Assembly: GCF_028765575.1 (NCBI RefSeq)
Contig: NZ_JARACO010000015.1
Span: 1 to 64,000 of the forward strand
Direction: 5' to 3'
From: Aliivibrio sp. S3MY1
Lineage (GTDB): Bacteria; Pseudomonadota; Gammaproteobacteria; Enterobacterales; Vibrionaceae
DNA length: 64,000 bases
In this document: positions 1 to 8,572 of the stretch, one piece after another
How positions within the stretch are numbered: position 1 is the first letter of the stretch
Layout: every line of letters starts with the position of its first letter
Program-made: the position numbers and the translations under genes
The notes under the pieces: generated by a model
Told to the model about the DNA's origin: nothing
What the model saw: only the letters and a program-made list of their open reading frames with translations
Databases searched by the model: none

Positions 1-39
1 GTCACCAACCCTTTGCTGCTCTTGGTTGAGCGCTCCGTG

Positions 40-110
40 TCAGTGAGGTCGCATTATAGGGAGTTCGATCACATTAGCAAGCTTTAAATGTGTTTTTTTA
101 TATGTTTTCT
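40..110 (-). promoter_or_regulatory. rrn P1-like stable-RNA promoter reading off the left edge
   Basis: On the minus strand a -10 TATAAT (58-53) and a -35 TTGCTA (80-75) are separated by 16 bp, the spacing typical of rrn P1. A GC-rich discriminator (GCGACC) and the block CACTGACACGG follow, which closely resembles the start region of E. coli rrn P1 transcripts. A-rich DNA upstream (about 85-110) fits an UP element. I infer an rRNA operon, or another stable-RNA operon, just beyond position 1 on the minus strand. The RNA gene itself is outside the window. Confidence 0.75.
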
Positions 111-187
111 TTCCGTTTGAGTGCTATTTAAACGATAGAAAACTTATACTTTATTACCCTTACCCGCAACACAGCTTGTGCACAAAG

Positions 188-196
188 TTATCCACA
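188..196 (+). promoter_or_regulatory. Single consensus DnaA box
   Basis: TTATCCACA matches the DnaA-box consensus TTATNCACA exactly. It lies between the end of tamB and the stable-RNA promoter. It is next to a short palindrome (TTGTGCACAA). No second clear box was seen nearby, so it is not an origin. It may be chance or a DnaA titration or regulatory site. Confidence 0.35.
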
Positions 197-207
197 ATTG
201 GTTTGTT

Positions 208-3200
208 TTAATCAAATGTAAACTGATAAATTAAATCAACCGCATTGTCTACTCCCGAAATAGCTTCTAGATAGAGATCACTAATAATTCGATACCTTAA
301 CGTAAATTCACCCAGTGAGTTAAAAATACCAACGCCATACTTAACTTGGAGATCTGGTGCAATATAACCACTTATTGTAACTTGAGAGTCATCACCAGAA
401 CCTGCCGTATCTAATTGTAAGTCTTGGACACCAAATGCTTGGCCAATCTCCCCAACTACCTTACCGCTTTTAGCAAGACTTAAACCTATCAGTGTCGTCG
501 TCATAGCATTGCCACCAGATTCACTATCTATATCCTGCCCTCTTAATAAATAAGATAACGCATTTGCTTGAGGCATAGATGGTGATGAGAATATCTCGAC
601 TCTTGGCGTATCAGCAGGACCACTCACTTTAACTCCAGCTATCACGTCATCCTGAGTATTCTCTGGATTTCGAATTGCTTCGATATCTACATAGGGTTGA
701 TCTGCAGGGCCATTAAATAAAATCTTTCCTTTTCTTATTTGTAAATCTTGTCCGAAAGAGCGATAACTACCATTTTTAATATTTACTTCCCCAGTAATGA
801 ATGGACCTTTATTTTTTTGGGTTACATTTAGCTGACCGACTAATCCAGCCTCTAAACCAAATGCAGAAAGAAGCACATCATTACCAATCGATATTTTAAT
901 ATTTGTCTCCACTTCCATTGGAAGCGTAGTTTCTGTTTCTACGGGCTGAAGGTCATCATTTAAAATGACTTCATCTTTTGATACTCCGACTGCACTTTCG
1001 GGTAAATCATTGACGACAATTCTTCCCCACGGAATACCAATACTCCCAGAGATCTTCGCTAATGTAGGAATGATACGGATCTTCATATCTGGCTTAACTT
1101 TTAATTTAACCATTGGTGGGACGTTTACTTGAAGTTCATTACCAAAAACATCAAGTCCTGCTTTCCAATTTTTCAAATCACGCCAGTCTGCTGAACCATG
1201 AATATGTAAATCACCATCTGGTGTAGTTATCTTAGAAACCAACTCTCCATCATAACCATTAAATTTGATTTTAAAGTCCCCATTATCAACATCGATAGGA
1301 GACACCTCCCCTTTTACTATTACTTTACTTATTTCAAGCTCACCAACTGACTTAGGATGCAGTATCGGTCCTGAAAAATTAACCGTTGAATTAATGAACC
1401 CTTGAAGTTGACTGTACTCACCTAATATAGGCTGGAACATAGATAATGAAAGCTCCTCTATATTAGAGGTCGCTTTTATTGTTTTCTTTCCAGTCAAATC
1501 ATCAATGACCACTTGACCTTTTAATTGACCATTATCTGTCAGCGCGATGAGCCAATCTGCATTGAGCTCATCATTTTTCATTTCAGCATTAACGTTAATA
1601 TCATCCCAACCAATAATAAGCGGTTGCTCCATCTGCTGTTGGGCACTCCCTATTGGCAAATACAAATTTGCTTTAACATAAGGCGCCTTTTGCTTCTCCC
1701 ACTTTGCGATAACATTTAGATTCGCTTCACCATTAATTGTCATTTCTTCTGGTAAAAAGTTTTTCAGCTTATTAAATTCAAAATGATTAATACTTAAATC
1801 AACGGTTCCAGAGTTACCTACTAACAAATCTTTATTCAAGCAAATAGAAGTGACTCCTTGACTCCAACAGTTTGCTTGAATAAATGCTTCTGATGTTTCA
1901 AGGTTGTAGGCCAATGCTGATTTTTTATCTAATTTCCATGGGCCAATCTCTGTCTTAACTTCCGCTTTTGATAACTCACCTTTCCAACCTTTCTTCCTAT
2001 TTAGAGCGCCATCAATAACTAGGTATGAATCAACAACGTTGGAATCCAAATTTACACTTAAGCGATGCTCTTCTTCTTTTCCACTAAAGTTAATATTTAG
2101 AGCCTCAAGCAACTGTTTTTTATATTTGCCTTTAGTTAAATCAATATTAAGATCTGCGTTTAGTTTTGGCATTGGTACTACGTAACCTTTAATTGATGCT
2201 TTTTTTAATGTCGCGTCTTTGTTCCACTTTAATCCAAGCGCATCTATATCAAGATCGATCTTTGGTTCTGCTAATTTACCTGTTAATGCAATATCACCAA
2301 ATAACTTGCCATATAAATCAGGGACACTATCAGACAGTTCCGGAACGTTAATACTTATATCCAGATCCAGCTCTTTGTTCACATCACCAGAAATTTCAAT
2401 CCCATTATCACCATGATGTAACTCTAAACTTGGGATATTGATGTTTATATCCCCCTCGCCATCCTCATCATGAGCAAAGAGAGATCCATTAATATCTAAT
2501 GGATACTTCCTAAAGACACCATTAATATCAATCTTTGGTATTAACGCATTCCAGCCACCTCCCTTTGTCAGCGAACCACTAGTAACAATCCGTCCACTAA
2601 TATTTCCTTCTGCCGCTGCCCACTCAAGTCCTGGCTGAATATTTTGAAGATTTATATCCCCTTTCCATTGCAATACTGATCGCCAATCCAGTTCAGCTTT
2701 ACCTGAAACCTGCCCACCCAATGTATCAATAAGCAAATCATATAAATTTACAGACCCCGTATCACCTTTTCCTTCAAAACGAATATCCGTTTGAGGGATC
2801 CCTTTTCCCTCTATATATAGAGAGCTTGAAAATTGATATTGGTTTAAGTCACCTTTAGCTCTTAAATTTGGTATTAATGTCGTTATCGTTTTATCACCGC
2901 TTAGCGGCCAATAAACATCCCCTTTTGAAATTTTAATATCGAATGGGAGTGTCGGCTCTAATGGCTTTATCCTTGCATCTACATGAGCCTGCAATCCACC
3001 ACTCAATTGGAGTGATGCTGTAAGATCAGCAACACTTCCTTTTGCATCCAATGTAACTGTCTGGCCTTTTAATTCCGTATCTTTGACTTTTAAGCTGGCA
3101 TCTAGCGTTAACGGATAATCACCATCAAGTTCGATATCATTATTCATCGTTAAACTTGCTTGTGGCATATCTAAATAAAAATCGTTTATATGAACGTTAT

Positions 3201-4005
3201 GCTCTCTGACCTTCGCAATAAAATCGAGTTGGTTAACTTGAATTGGAGTCTCTTGTTTGAGAGTAAAATCTCGTAAGGTAAATTGCTCAATACTAATGTT
3301 CAATGGGATATAAACAGAAGGAAGTATTATTCTTGATGCTGATTTTTCTTTTGATAATGTGTCGGTGTCTTCCTGAGGTGTTGCTTTCTTAGCTAACTCA
3401 ACGCTTATCTTATTCCAAGAAAGCGGAGTTATTGTCAAATCACTATGATGTAGTTTTACACCAGTATTAAATGAGCGCCATTGAATATGGTCACCTAAAA
3501 TATTCATATCAATGTTATTCAAACTAATATTAGTTACATTAATAGGGATAGGAATAGATAACAGTTTTTGCTCAGTTGGCTCAGCCTCTTTTGTCGCTTG
3601 AGTTTCAGGTAACTCAGGCAAGTCTAATTTCAAGCCATCAATAGATATATCCTCGATACAAAGTGCTGGTTGTATTAAACATTTAGGAGTAGAGGCAACA
3701 TGCAGATTATTTACTTTAGCATTGATGAATGCTTTATCTTGGTAAGATATTCCAGATAAAGAAAACTCAGGCAATAAGCTGCCTTCTACTTTATCTATAT
3801 ATAAAGAGGGTAATGCTTTCTCCGCTCCCCATACAAGAAGCTTTAAACCTGGGTTAGTAAAAACAATCGCTCCAACCAACAGAAGAAATACGAGGAATAA
3901 CATCGGTAAAAAAAGCGCTAAACAAATACAATGACGACTAAAACGGCGGCTTTTCTTTTGTTTACTATCGATACTCTGCTCTTGGTTTTCTTCTAAAGAA
4001 CTCAT
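208..4005 (-). CDS. tamB: Translocation and assembly module subunit TamB
   Basis: TamB is an inner-membrane-anchored, periplasm-spanning protein of the AsmA-like/repeating beta-groove class. It works with TamA in outer-membrane protein assembly and, as now thought, in phospholipid transport to the outer membrane. The 1265 residues compare with about 1259 in E. coli. A basic N-terminus is followed by one hydrophobic anchor (about residues 27-50). A very long beta-rich region follows, ending in the conserved C-terminal DUF490/TamB domain (roughly the last 330 residues), which finishes with an aromatic beta-strand (YQFTFD). Its start overlaps the tamA stop by 4 bp (ATGA type), so the two are translationally coupled as tamA-tamB. 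No clear terminator was seen between the stop and the stable-RNA promoter. The identification is firm. Confidence 0.95.
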   Translation of the reverse strand: MSSLEENQEQSIDSKQKKSRRFSRHCICLALFLPMLFLVFLLLVGAIVFTNPGLKLLVWGAEKALPSLYIDKVEGSLLPEFSLSGISYQDKAFINAKVNNLHVASTPKCLIQPALCIEDISIDGLKLDLPELPETQATKEAEPTEQKLLSIPIPINVTNISLNNIDMNILGDHIQWRSFNTGVKLHHSDLTITPLSWNKISVELAKKATPQEDTDTLSKEKSASRIILPSVYIPLNISIEQFTLRDFTLKQETPIQVNQLDFIAKVREHNVHINDFYLDMPQASLTMNNDIELDGDYPLTLDASLKVKDTELKGQTVTLDAKGSVADLTASLQLSGGLQAHVDARIKPLEPTLPFDIKISKGDVYWPLSGDKTITTLIPNLRAKGDLNQYQFSSSLYIEGKGIPQTDIRFEGKGDTGSVNLYDLLIDTLGGQVSGKAELDWRSVLQWKGDINLQNIQPGLEWAAAEGNISGRIVTSGSLTKGGGWNALIPKIDINGVFRKYPLDINGSLFAHDEDGEGDININIPSLELHHGDNGIEISGDVNKELDLDISINVPELSDSVPDLYGKLFGDIALTGKLAEPKIDLDIDALGLKWNKDATLKKASIKGYVVPMPKLNADLNIDLTKGKYKKQLLEALNINFSGKEEEHRLSVNLDSNVVDSYLVIDGALNRKKGWKGELSKAEVKTEIGPWKLDKKSALAYNLETSEAFIQANCWSQGVTSICLNKDLLVGNSGTVDLSINHFEFNKLKNFLPEEMTINGEANLNVIAKWEKQKAPYVKANLYLPIGSAQQQMEQPLIIGWDDINVNAEMKNDELNADWLIALTDNGQLKGQVVIDDLTGKKTIKATSNIEELSLSMFQPILGEYSQLQGFINSTVNFSGPILHPKSVGELEISKVIVKGEVSPIDVDNGDFKIKFNGYDGELVSKITTPDGDLHIHGSADWRDLKNWKAGLDVFGNELQVNVPPMVKLKVKPDMKIRIIPTLAKISGSIGIPWGRIVVNDLPESAVGVSKDEVILNDDLQPVETETTLPMEVETNIKISIGNDVLLSAFGLEAGLVGQLNVTQKNKGPFITGEVNIKNGSYRSFGQDLQIRKGKILFNGPADQPYVDIEAIRNPENTQDDVIAGVKVSGPADTPRVEIFSSPSMPQANALSYLLRGQDIDSESGGNAMTTTLIGLSLAKSGKVVGEIGQAFGVQDLQLDTAGSGDDSQVTISGYIAPDLQVKYGVGIFNSLGEFTLRYRIISDLYLEAISGVDNAVDLIYQFTFD

Positions 4006-5723
4006 ACTTCAGGCCCTAAAGTGAAATGTATTTTAAATTCATCTCCCGGCTCAGCATCAAGCCCCCAAGCGAAATCAAGTCGCACCGGCCCAACGGGTGA
4101 TGCCCATCGAACACCTAAACCTGCTCCCATCTTCCAATTAGGAGTTGATATCCATGCATCGCCATAATCGACAAACGTTGCCAACCACCAATTGCCAACC
4201 ACTCGATATTGATACTCTACACTGCTGGCCGCCATAAATTGTCCACCCGTCAAATAGCCCTCTTCATCTTTAGGGGATATTTCTTCATAGCCATAACCTC
4301 TAACACTATTATCACCACCAGCAAAAAATCGAATTGAAGGAGGAAGCTTGTTGAAGTCATCCGTATACATAGCTCCAATCTCAGCCCTTGCAACTCCGCG
4401 ATGATTTTCACCAATGCTCCGTACAATAGCTCCTTGCGCTAAGATACGAAGTAATTTCACATCAGAAGTTAGGCCCTGATCGGTCGCTTCAATAGTCAAT
4501 GCTTTTTTATCGCCCCACATAGGCATAGTGCCTCCACGAGAACGACTTTGAGAAAAAGACACGCCAGGAAGTATCAATTTTGCGGTGCCATCTTGAGAAC
4601 CTTGGGTAAATTCTTCATAAAGAAAACGGGTATAAAGCGTTCTATGCCAACCAGAATCAAATACCCAATGTCTTTCAACGGCCAAATTTGACTCTAAACT
4701 GTCTGTATCTCTATTATCCACATTCTTTAAACCATACTTAACGATATAGTAATCTTTAAGTACCTGCTCTAAAGGGATTTTATAGGATATAGTTACTTCT
4801 TGTTCTGGCCTTGAGATAGAAAAGCCCGTATCTAAACTATGCCCATAGTCATTAAGCCATGGTTTTTTCCAACGGATCTTGCCTCTCACACCGACATCTG
4901 TAGAGTAGCCGATACTGGTTTCCAATTGATTTCGAACCTGAGGGGATAAATGCACATTCATTGGTAACTGTCGACTAGAACCAACAGCATCAAGATCTGG
5001 CTCAACATAAACAGAGGCAAACCACTCCGTATTAGATAAAGATTGGTTTAGTTGACCAATTTGGCTTGCTAGGTATGGGGCACCTTCTTTAAAGGGGATA
5101 ATAGAACGAACACGTTTCTCTTCAATTTGGCTGCCATCAATTGTGGTTTTACCAAAATGGTAACGTTGACCACTCTGATAATGTAAACGTACCAAAGCTT
5201 GATGACGACCCGGTGCGATCTCTAAACGGCTTAAAGTAAACTCACCATCAAAATAGCCTTTTCTTAATGCTAGATTTTGCAAAGTGCTTTTTAAGCTTTC
5301 ATATTTACCGTGATTAATCACTTGCCCCAGGTTTAACCCTGAATGACCAACCGCATTAATAAAATCAATATCATCTTTCGCTTCACCGGTGATCAAGATA
5401 TCACTGACATAGATATAAACAGGCTCTCCAGGGTTAACACTCAGCACTAAGGTGCGTTCCCCTTTTTCACCTTCAATAGAAAAACTCATCGATGGCTGGT
5501 AATAACCTAACGCTTTAAGTGCATCTCGGGTATTGTTCTCAAGACGAGATTGAAAACGAAGTGAAGTAGAGTACTCCTCCTCTGGTATGGCTGAAATATA
5601 CGCTTCAACATTATTCAGCAAAGATCCTTCTAAACCCTCAATCTCTAGTTCCGTTTGTGCTGTCACTCTTGTTGAAAAAAAGGTCAAACAGCACATCAAT
5701 AAGAGGGGTAACTTCTTTGTCAT
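4002..5723 (-). CDS. tamA: Outer-membrane Omp85 protein TamA
   Basis: TamA is the outer-membrane Omp85 partner of TamB. It begins with a signal peptide (cleavage probably after about residue 22, VTA/Q). Periplasmic POTRA domains follow (about residues 25-265) and then a 16-strand barrel. The barrel carries the Omp85 hallmark VRGYGYEE in the segment FFAGGDNSVRGYGYEE, and ends in a short C-terminal strand. The length of 573 compares with 577 in E. coli. It is the first gene of tamA-tamB and is divergent from msrA with about 115 bp between, the same neighbourhood as in E. coli (msrA/tamA/tamB). The identification is firm. Confidence 0.95.
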   Translation of the reverse strand: MTKKLPLLLMCCLTFFSTRVTAQTELEIEGLEGSLLNNVEAYISAIPEEEYSTSLRFQSRLENNTRDALKALGYYQPSMSFSIEGEKGERTLVLSVNPGEPVYIYVSDILITGEAKDDIDFINAVGHSGLNLGQVINHGKYESLKSTLQNLALRKGYFDGEFTLSRLEIAPGRHQALVRLHYQSGQRYHFGKTTIDGSQIEEKRVRSIIPFKEGAPYLASQIGQLNQSLSNTEWFASVYVEPDLDAVGSSRQLPMNVHLSPQVRNQLETSIGYSTDVGVRGKIRWKKPWLNDYGHSLDTGFSISRPEQEVTISYKIPLEQVLKDYYIVKYGLKNVDNRDTDSLESNLAVERHWVFDSGWHRTLYTRFLYEEFTQGSQDGTAKLILPGVSFSQSRSRGGTMPMWGDKKALTIEATDQGLTSDVKLLRILAQGAIVRSIGENHRGVARAEIGAMYTDDFNKLPPSIRFFAGGDNSVRGYGYEEISPKDEEGYLTGGQFMAASSVEYQYRVVGNWWLATFVDYGDAWISTPNWKMGAGLGVRWASPVGPVRLDFAWGLDAEPGDEFKIHFTLGPEV

Positions 5724-5838
5724 ACTTAATTAATTATTCTATTGATTCATGAATGCGTTCTATGTAATGGTAATTTACTCGCTTTGTAGAGTAGCACAAG
5801 GTAAAAGTCTTCCAAATGACTCAGTTGAAGGATGCGAC

Positions 5839-6417
5839 ATGACCATGAATAAAAAAAACACATTATCACCTCACTTTCTTTCACATGTTGATTTAGAAAC
5901 GGTACCTTTAAATCATGAGGTTATCTACATCGGTATGGGGTGCTTTTGGGGAGCTGAACGATTGTTTTGGCAATTATCTGGAGTGTATTCAACCGCAGTA
6001 GGATATACAGGTGGGGAACAATCAAACCCAAACTATAAAGAGGTTTGTACTGGAACGACAAATCACGCCGAAGTAGTAAAAATTGTATTTGACCCTACCC
6101 TTATCTCACTTGAGATGCTATTGCATTCTTTTTGGCAAAACCACAATCCCACTCAAGGAATGCGCCAAGGTAATGATATTGGTACACAGTATCGCTCAGT
6201 AATTTATACACATTCAAACCAGCAACTGCAAATAGCAAAAAAAACACAACAGCAATATCAAGAGGCATTAGACAAACAAGGTATTACAGACCCTATAACG
6301 ACTGAAATAATGCCAGCTACCCCTTTCTATTTTGCCGAAGATTACCATCAGCAGTACCTAGCTAAAAACCCCAATGGTTACTGTGGATTAGGTGGTACTG
6401 GTGTGTGCTTCTTATAA
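5839..6417 (+). CDS. msrA: Peptide-methionine (S)-S-oxide reductase MsrA
   Basis: MsrA repairs oxidised methionine by reducing methionine-S-sulfoxide in free or protein form, with electrons from thioredoxin. The catalytic motif GCFWG is present (catalytic Cys35 with this start), as are the family blocks [18 protein letters not shown] and [15 protein letters not shown]-terminal GYCGLGG...GVC segment carries the resolving cysteines. The reading frame is open back to 5749. An AAGGA-type ribosome-binding site (about 5828-5832) sits ahead of ATG 5839, which gives 192 residues with an N-terminus like other MsrA proteins; ATG 5845 is also possible. It is divergent from tamA. Confidence 0.93.
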   Translation: MTMNKKNTLSPHFLSHVDLETVPLNHEVIYIGMGCFWGAERLFWQLSGVYSTAVGYTGGEQSNPNYKEVCTGTTNHAEVVKIVFDPTLISLEMLLHSFWQNHNPTQGMRQGNDIGTQYRSVIYTHSNQQLQIAKKTQQQYQEALDKQGITDPITTEIMPATPFYFAEDYHQQYLAKNPNGYCGLGGTGVCFL

Positions 6418-6420
6418 TAA

Positions 6421-6447
6421 AAGAGGTGTTCATAACGAGCACCTCTT
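6421..6447. terminator. Convergent hairpin between msrA and ytfK
   Basis: AAGAGGTG (6421-6428) pairs perfectly with CACCTCTT (6440-6447). A-rich and T-rich flanks lie on the two sides. The position between convergent genes suggests a bidirectional terminator, although the T-tract is short. Confidence 0.55.
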
Positions 6448-6459
6448 AATTTAACCTGC

Positions 6460-6669
6460 TTAAGCTGGCATTGCTGAAAGTTGACGAATATGTTGATTCA
6501 CTTCACTCATCACCGATAACATTTTTCTATTTTCTTCATTTGGCATCAGTAACTTGCCACCATCAAATTCAAAAGTTCCAATACCTTCAATGTGAATCTG
6601 CCCTTTAAATAACGTCTTTACAAAACGAGCCACTTGAAGTGGTCGATAAGCCTTAAAATTTCTAAACAT
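6460..6669 (-). CDS. ytfK: DUF1107 protein YtfK (stress regulator)
   Basis: This is a small cytosolic DUF1107 protein. In E. coli YtfK binds SpoT and promotes (p)ppGpp accumulation under phosphate or fatty-acid starvation. The blocks RPLQVARFVKTLF, IGTFEFDGGKLL and LSVMSEVNQ match what I recall of E. coli YtfK. The start is set by a GAGG site 8 nt upstream of the ATG at 6669, giving 69 residues (68 in E. coli). An ATG two codons upstream (6675) is too close to that site. It faces msrA and lies in the same neighbourhood as in E. coli. Its role here is inferred from the family. Confidence 0.85.
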   Translation of the reverse strand: MFRNFKAYRPLQVARFVKTLFKGQIHIEGIGTFEFDGGKLLMPNEENRKMLSVMSEVNQHIRQLSAMPA

Positions 6670-6918
6670 AGCCATTACCTCAATAATCCATATAAGGTGT
6701 TCATTCATAGTCCATCAAAACATACTGATTTTATTATTATGTTTTATCTAAAAATGTGCTCGAAACATTTCCTTAACATTATAGAGCGCAAAACAGTGTG
6801 CGACAAGTTGGATTTTACTTTTTTACAACAACTAACAATTAATCAGATTATACTGGTCGAATCGCTTTTTATTAAGCTCTGAACTACACTACAAAGACTT
6901 ATTTTTAAGGATAATAAA

Positions 6919-7470
6919 ATGAACACAGTAAAACTATTCGCTCTTAGCGCTTGTCTATTGCCTTCTCTTTCTTTTGCTCACAACATTTCATTAAACAAAA
7001 GCGTTCCTTCCGTCTCTATTGAACAATATGGTGAGATCACTTACGCCAACGATGCTGCTATATACCAGACTTGGAACAGTGAACAATTAAAAGGGAAAGT
7101 TGGCGTTTTACAAGTCATTGCAGGCCGAAGCAGTGCCAAAGCAATGAACGCTGATCTTATGAGTGCCATTACCCTAGAAAAGTTCCCTGAATCAAAATAT
7201 CAAACGACAACAATTATTAATCAAGACGATTCTATTTGGGGTACTGGTGGGTTTGTAAAATCTTCTGCTGAAGAAAGCAAAAAAGAATTTTCATGGTCAT
7301 CGATGGTTCTTGATAAAAACGGCAAGGTAGCCACCGCTTGGGATCTTCAAGCTGAAAGCTCTGCTATCATTGTTCAAGATAAAAAAGGGAATGTACTTTT
7401 TGTAAAAGAAGGCAAACTAACTTCTGATGAAATAAAACAAGTCATTAGCTTAATTCACGCTCAGCTATAA
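6919..7470 (+). CDS. ytfJ: YtfJ family periplasmic protein
   Basis: This is a 183-residue exported protein with a classical signal peptide (about residues 1-20, cleaved after SFA). The mature part has the YtfJ family blocks TWNSEQLKGKVGVLQVIAGR, KYQTTTIINQDD and a C-terminal LDKNG/VQDKKGNV pattern, consistent with a thioredoxin-like fold. The E. coli homologue is 184 residues. A ribosome-binding site AAGGA precedes the ATG. It is divergent from ytfK across about 250 bp of AT-rich DNA in which I saw no confident promoter. The molecular function is not known. The zinc operon follows at once, but a separate Zur-type promoter lies between. Confidence 0.85.
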   Translation: MNTVKLFALSACLLPSLSFAHNISLNKSVPSVSIEQYGEITYANDAAIYQTWNSEQLKGKVGVLQVIAGRSSAKAMNADLMSAITLEKFPESKYQTTTIINQDDSIWGTGGFVKSSAEESKKEFSWSSMVLDKNGKVATAWDLQAESSAIIVQDKKGNVLFVKEGKLTSDEIKQVISLIHAQL

Positions 7471-7479
7471 ATAAATGCC

Positions 7480-7508
7480 TTGCTTATAAATTGTTATATT
7501 ATTACATT
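7480..7508 (+). promoter_or_regulatory. Zur box overlapping the zinc-operon promoter
   Basis: TGTTATATTATTACA (7492-7506) matches the gammaproteobacterial Zur core TGTTATANTATAACA at all but one defined position and is nearly palindromic about 7499. A possible sigma-70 promoter has -35 TTGCTT (7480-7485), 17 bp, and -10 TACATT (7503-7508), so zinc-loaded Zur bound here would cover the spacer and -10. The first operon gene starts 31 bp downstream. Confidence 0.75.
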
Positions 7509-7537
7509 TACCACTCAAATTTCTTTCGGGTGGTACA

Positions 7538-7828
7538 ATGCAATCGTACTTTTTTACTAAACAGCGTTGGTTAAATTGGAGTTTAGCAATTACTCTAGCG
7601 CTATTTAGTGTCTTGGTTGCTTATCATCAAATTGATTCCAACATACAACATCATGAACACCACCACTGTCAATTATTTCATTCTATTGGCTCTGGTCTTG
7701 TTATTCATATCAGCTCTCCCTCTATTATTCCTCAAGTTATTATTCATTTTGAATTCTCTACTGTAGAAAATAGCTCTCCGTTTTCAATTACCGTTCACTC
7801 GCGAGCACCTCCTCTCTCTATCGTCTAA
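7538..7828 (+). CDS. DUF2607-like small membrane protein, first gene of the zinc operon
   Basis: This 96-residue protein has one likely membrane segment near the N-terminus (about residues 11-28, WSLAITLALFSVLVAY). A short His-rich cluster (HHEHHHC, about residues 37-43) follows and could bind metal. A weakly conserved remainder completes it. It resembles the DUF2607 proteins that sit at the head of this operon in vibrios, which I recall from family knowledge and could not check. Translation begins 31 bp after the Zur box, and the next gene follows after 45 bp. A role in sensing or handing on zinc in the periplasm is an inference from the His cluster and context. Confidence 0.6.
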   Translation: MQSYFFTKQRWLNWSLAITLALFSVLVAYHQIDSNIQHHEHHHCQLFHSIGSGLVIHISSPSIIPQVIIHFEFSTVENSSPFSITVHSRAPPLSIV

Positions 7829-7873
7829 CATTAATAAATTACATTTATAACTCTTAGATAATAGGAAGCCATT

Positions 7874-8536
7874 ATGCTTATCTGTAATAAAAAAAATGCA
7901 CTACGACTAATCATCTCGACTACATTATTTTCAGTACCACTAATGACTTATGCCGCTGATCACCATGACGATCATAATGGGCACGATCATTCAGATCATT
8001 CTGAACACTCAGAGCATCGCCAACACGACGCGCACATTCATGGTGTCGTTGAAACCAATATAGCTCAAGATGGCGAACATTTACTTTTTGAGATCACCGC
8101 TCCTGGCTCTGATGTTGTAGGATTTGAACACGCTCCTAAAAACAAAGAACAAGAACAGTTATTAGAGCAAGCTATCGCTAAACTAAAAACGCCAAATGCA
8201 ATTTTCTCTCTACCAGAATCTGCCAACTGTGAAGTTTCGGATATACATGTTTCTCATAACATGAAAAGCGAAGACCACGGTGACCATGACCATGACCATG
8301 ACCATGACCATGACCATCATAATGATGATTCTCACCATGAAGAACATCAAGGTGAACACGGTGAATTTACTGCTCAATATGAATACCATTGCGAAACAAT
8401 GTCGAAATTAAATCAAATAGAAACACAGTGGTTTAATGTATTTTCTCATACACAAAAAATGACAGTTCAGTATCTAGGTAACTCAGGACAGAAAGCAGCA
8501 ACGTTAACCGCTAAAAAAGCAGTTTTAGCTCTATAA
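7874..8536 (+). CDS. zrgA: Zinc uptake protein ZrgA (DUF2796), His-rich periplasmic
   Basis: This is a 220-residue exported protein with a signal peptide (about residues 1-27, ending in MTYAAD). The first His/Asp cluster follows directly (HHDDHNGHDHSDHSEHSEH). The DUF2796 core (HIHGVVETNIAQDGEHL, EITAPGSDVVGFEHAP) comes next. A second long His/Asp/Glu stretch (about residues 132-168) interrupts the domain before the conserved EYHCETMSKL end. In Vibrio cholerae the Zur-repressed zrgABCDE genes give a second zinc-uptake route beside ZnuABC. The His-rich loops fit a periplasmic zinc scavenger. The gene is followed by a stable hairpin that may set its expression above that of the ABC genes downstream. 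Confidence 0.85.
   Translation: MLICNKKNALRLIISTTLFSVPLMTYAADHHDDHNGHDHSDHSEHSEHRQHDAHIHGVVETNIAQDGEHLLFEITAPGSDVVGFEHAPKNKEQEQLLEQAIAKLKTPNAIFSLPESANCEVSDIHVSHNMKSEDHGDHDHDHDHDHDHHNDDSHHEEHQGEHGEFTAQYEYHCETMSKLNQIETQWFNVFSHTQKMTVQYLGNSGQKAATLTAKKAVLAL
8282..8317 (+). repeat. In-frame GACCAT hexamer repeat in zrgA
   Basis: Six perfect tandem copies of GACCAT encode (Asp-His)6 in the second metal-binding stretch. The 6-bp unit is two codons, so slippage would change the number of DH pairs without shifting the frame. Confidence 0.9.
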
Positions 8537-8543
8537 TTTAGGT

Positions 8544-8572
8544 ATGACGGTGGCAACACCGTCATAATTTTT
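8544..8572 (+). terminator. Intercistronic hairpin/attenuator between zrgA and the ABC gene
   Basis: ATGACGGTG (8544-8552) and CACCGTCAT (8557-8565) form a perfect 9-bp stem closed by a GCAA tetraloop. AATTTTT follows. This has the form of an intrinsic terminator inside the operon. The ATG of the ABC ATPase begins at 8573, immediately after the T-run. Confidence 0.7.

Noticed and set aside
188-196. Replication origin
   Set aside because: A single DnaA box without an AT-rich unwinding region, further boxes or the usual origin genes.
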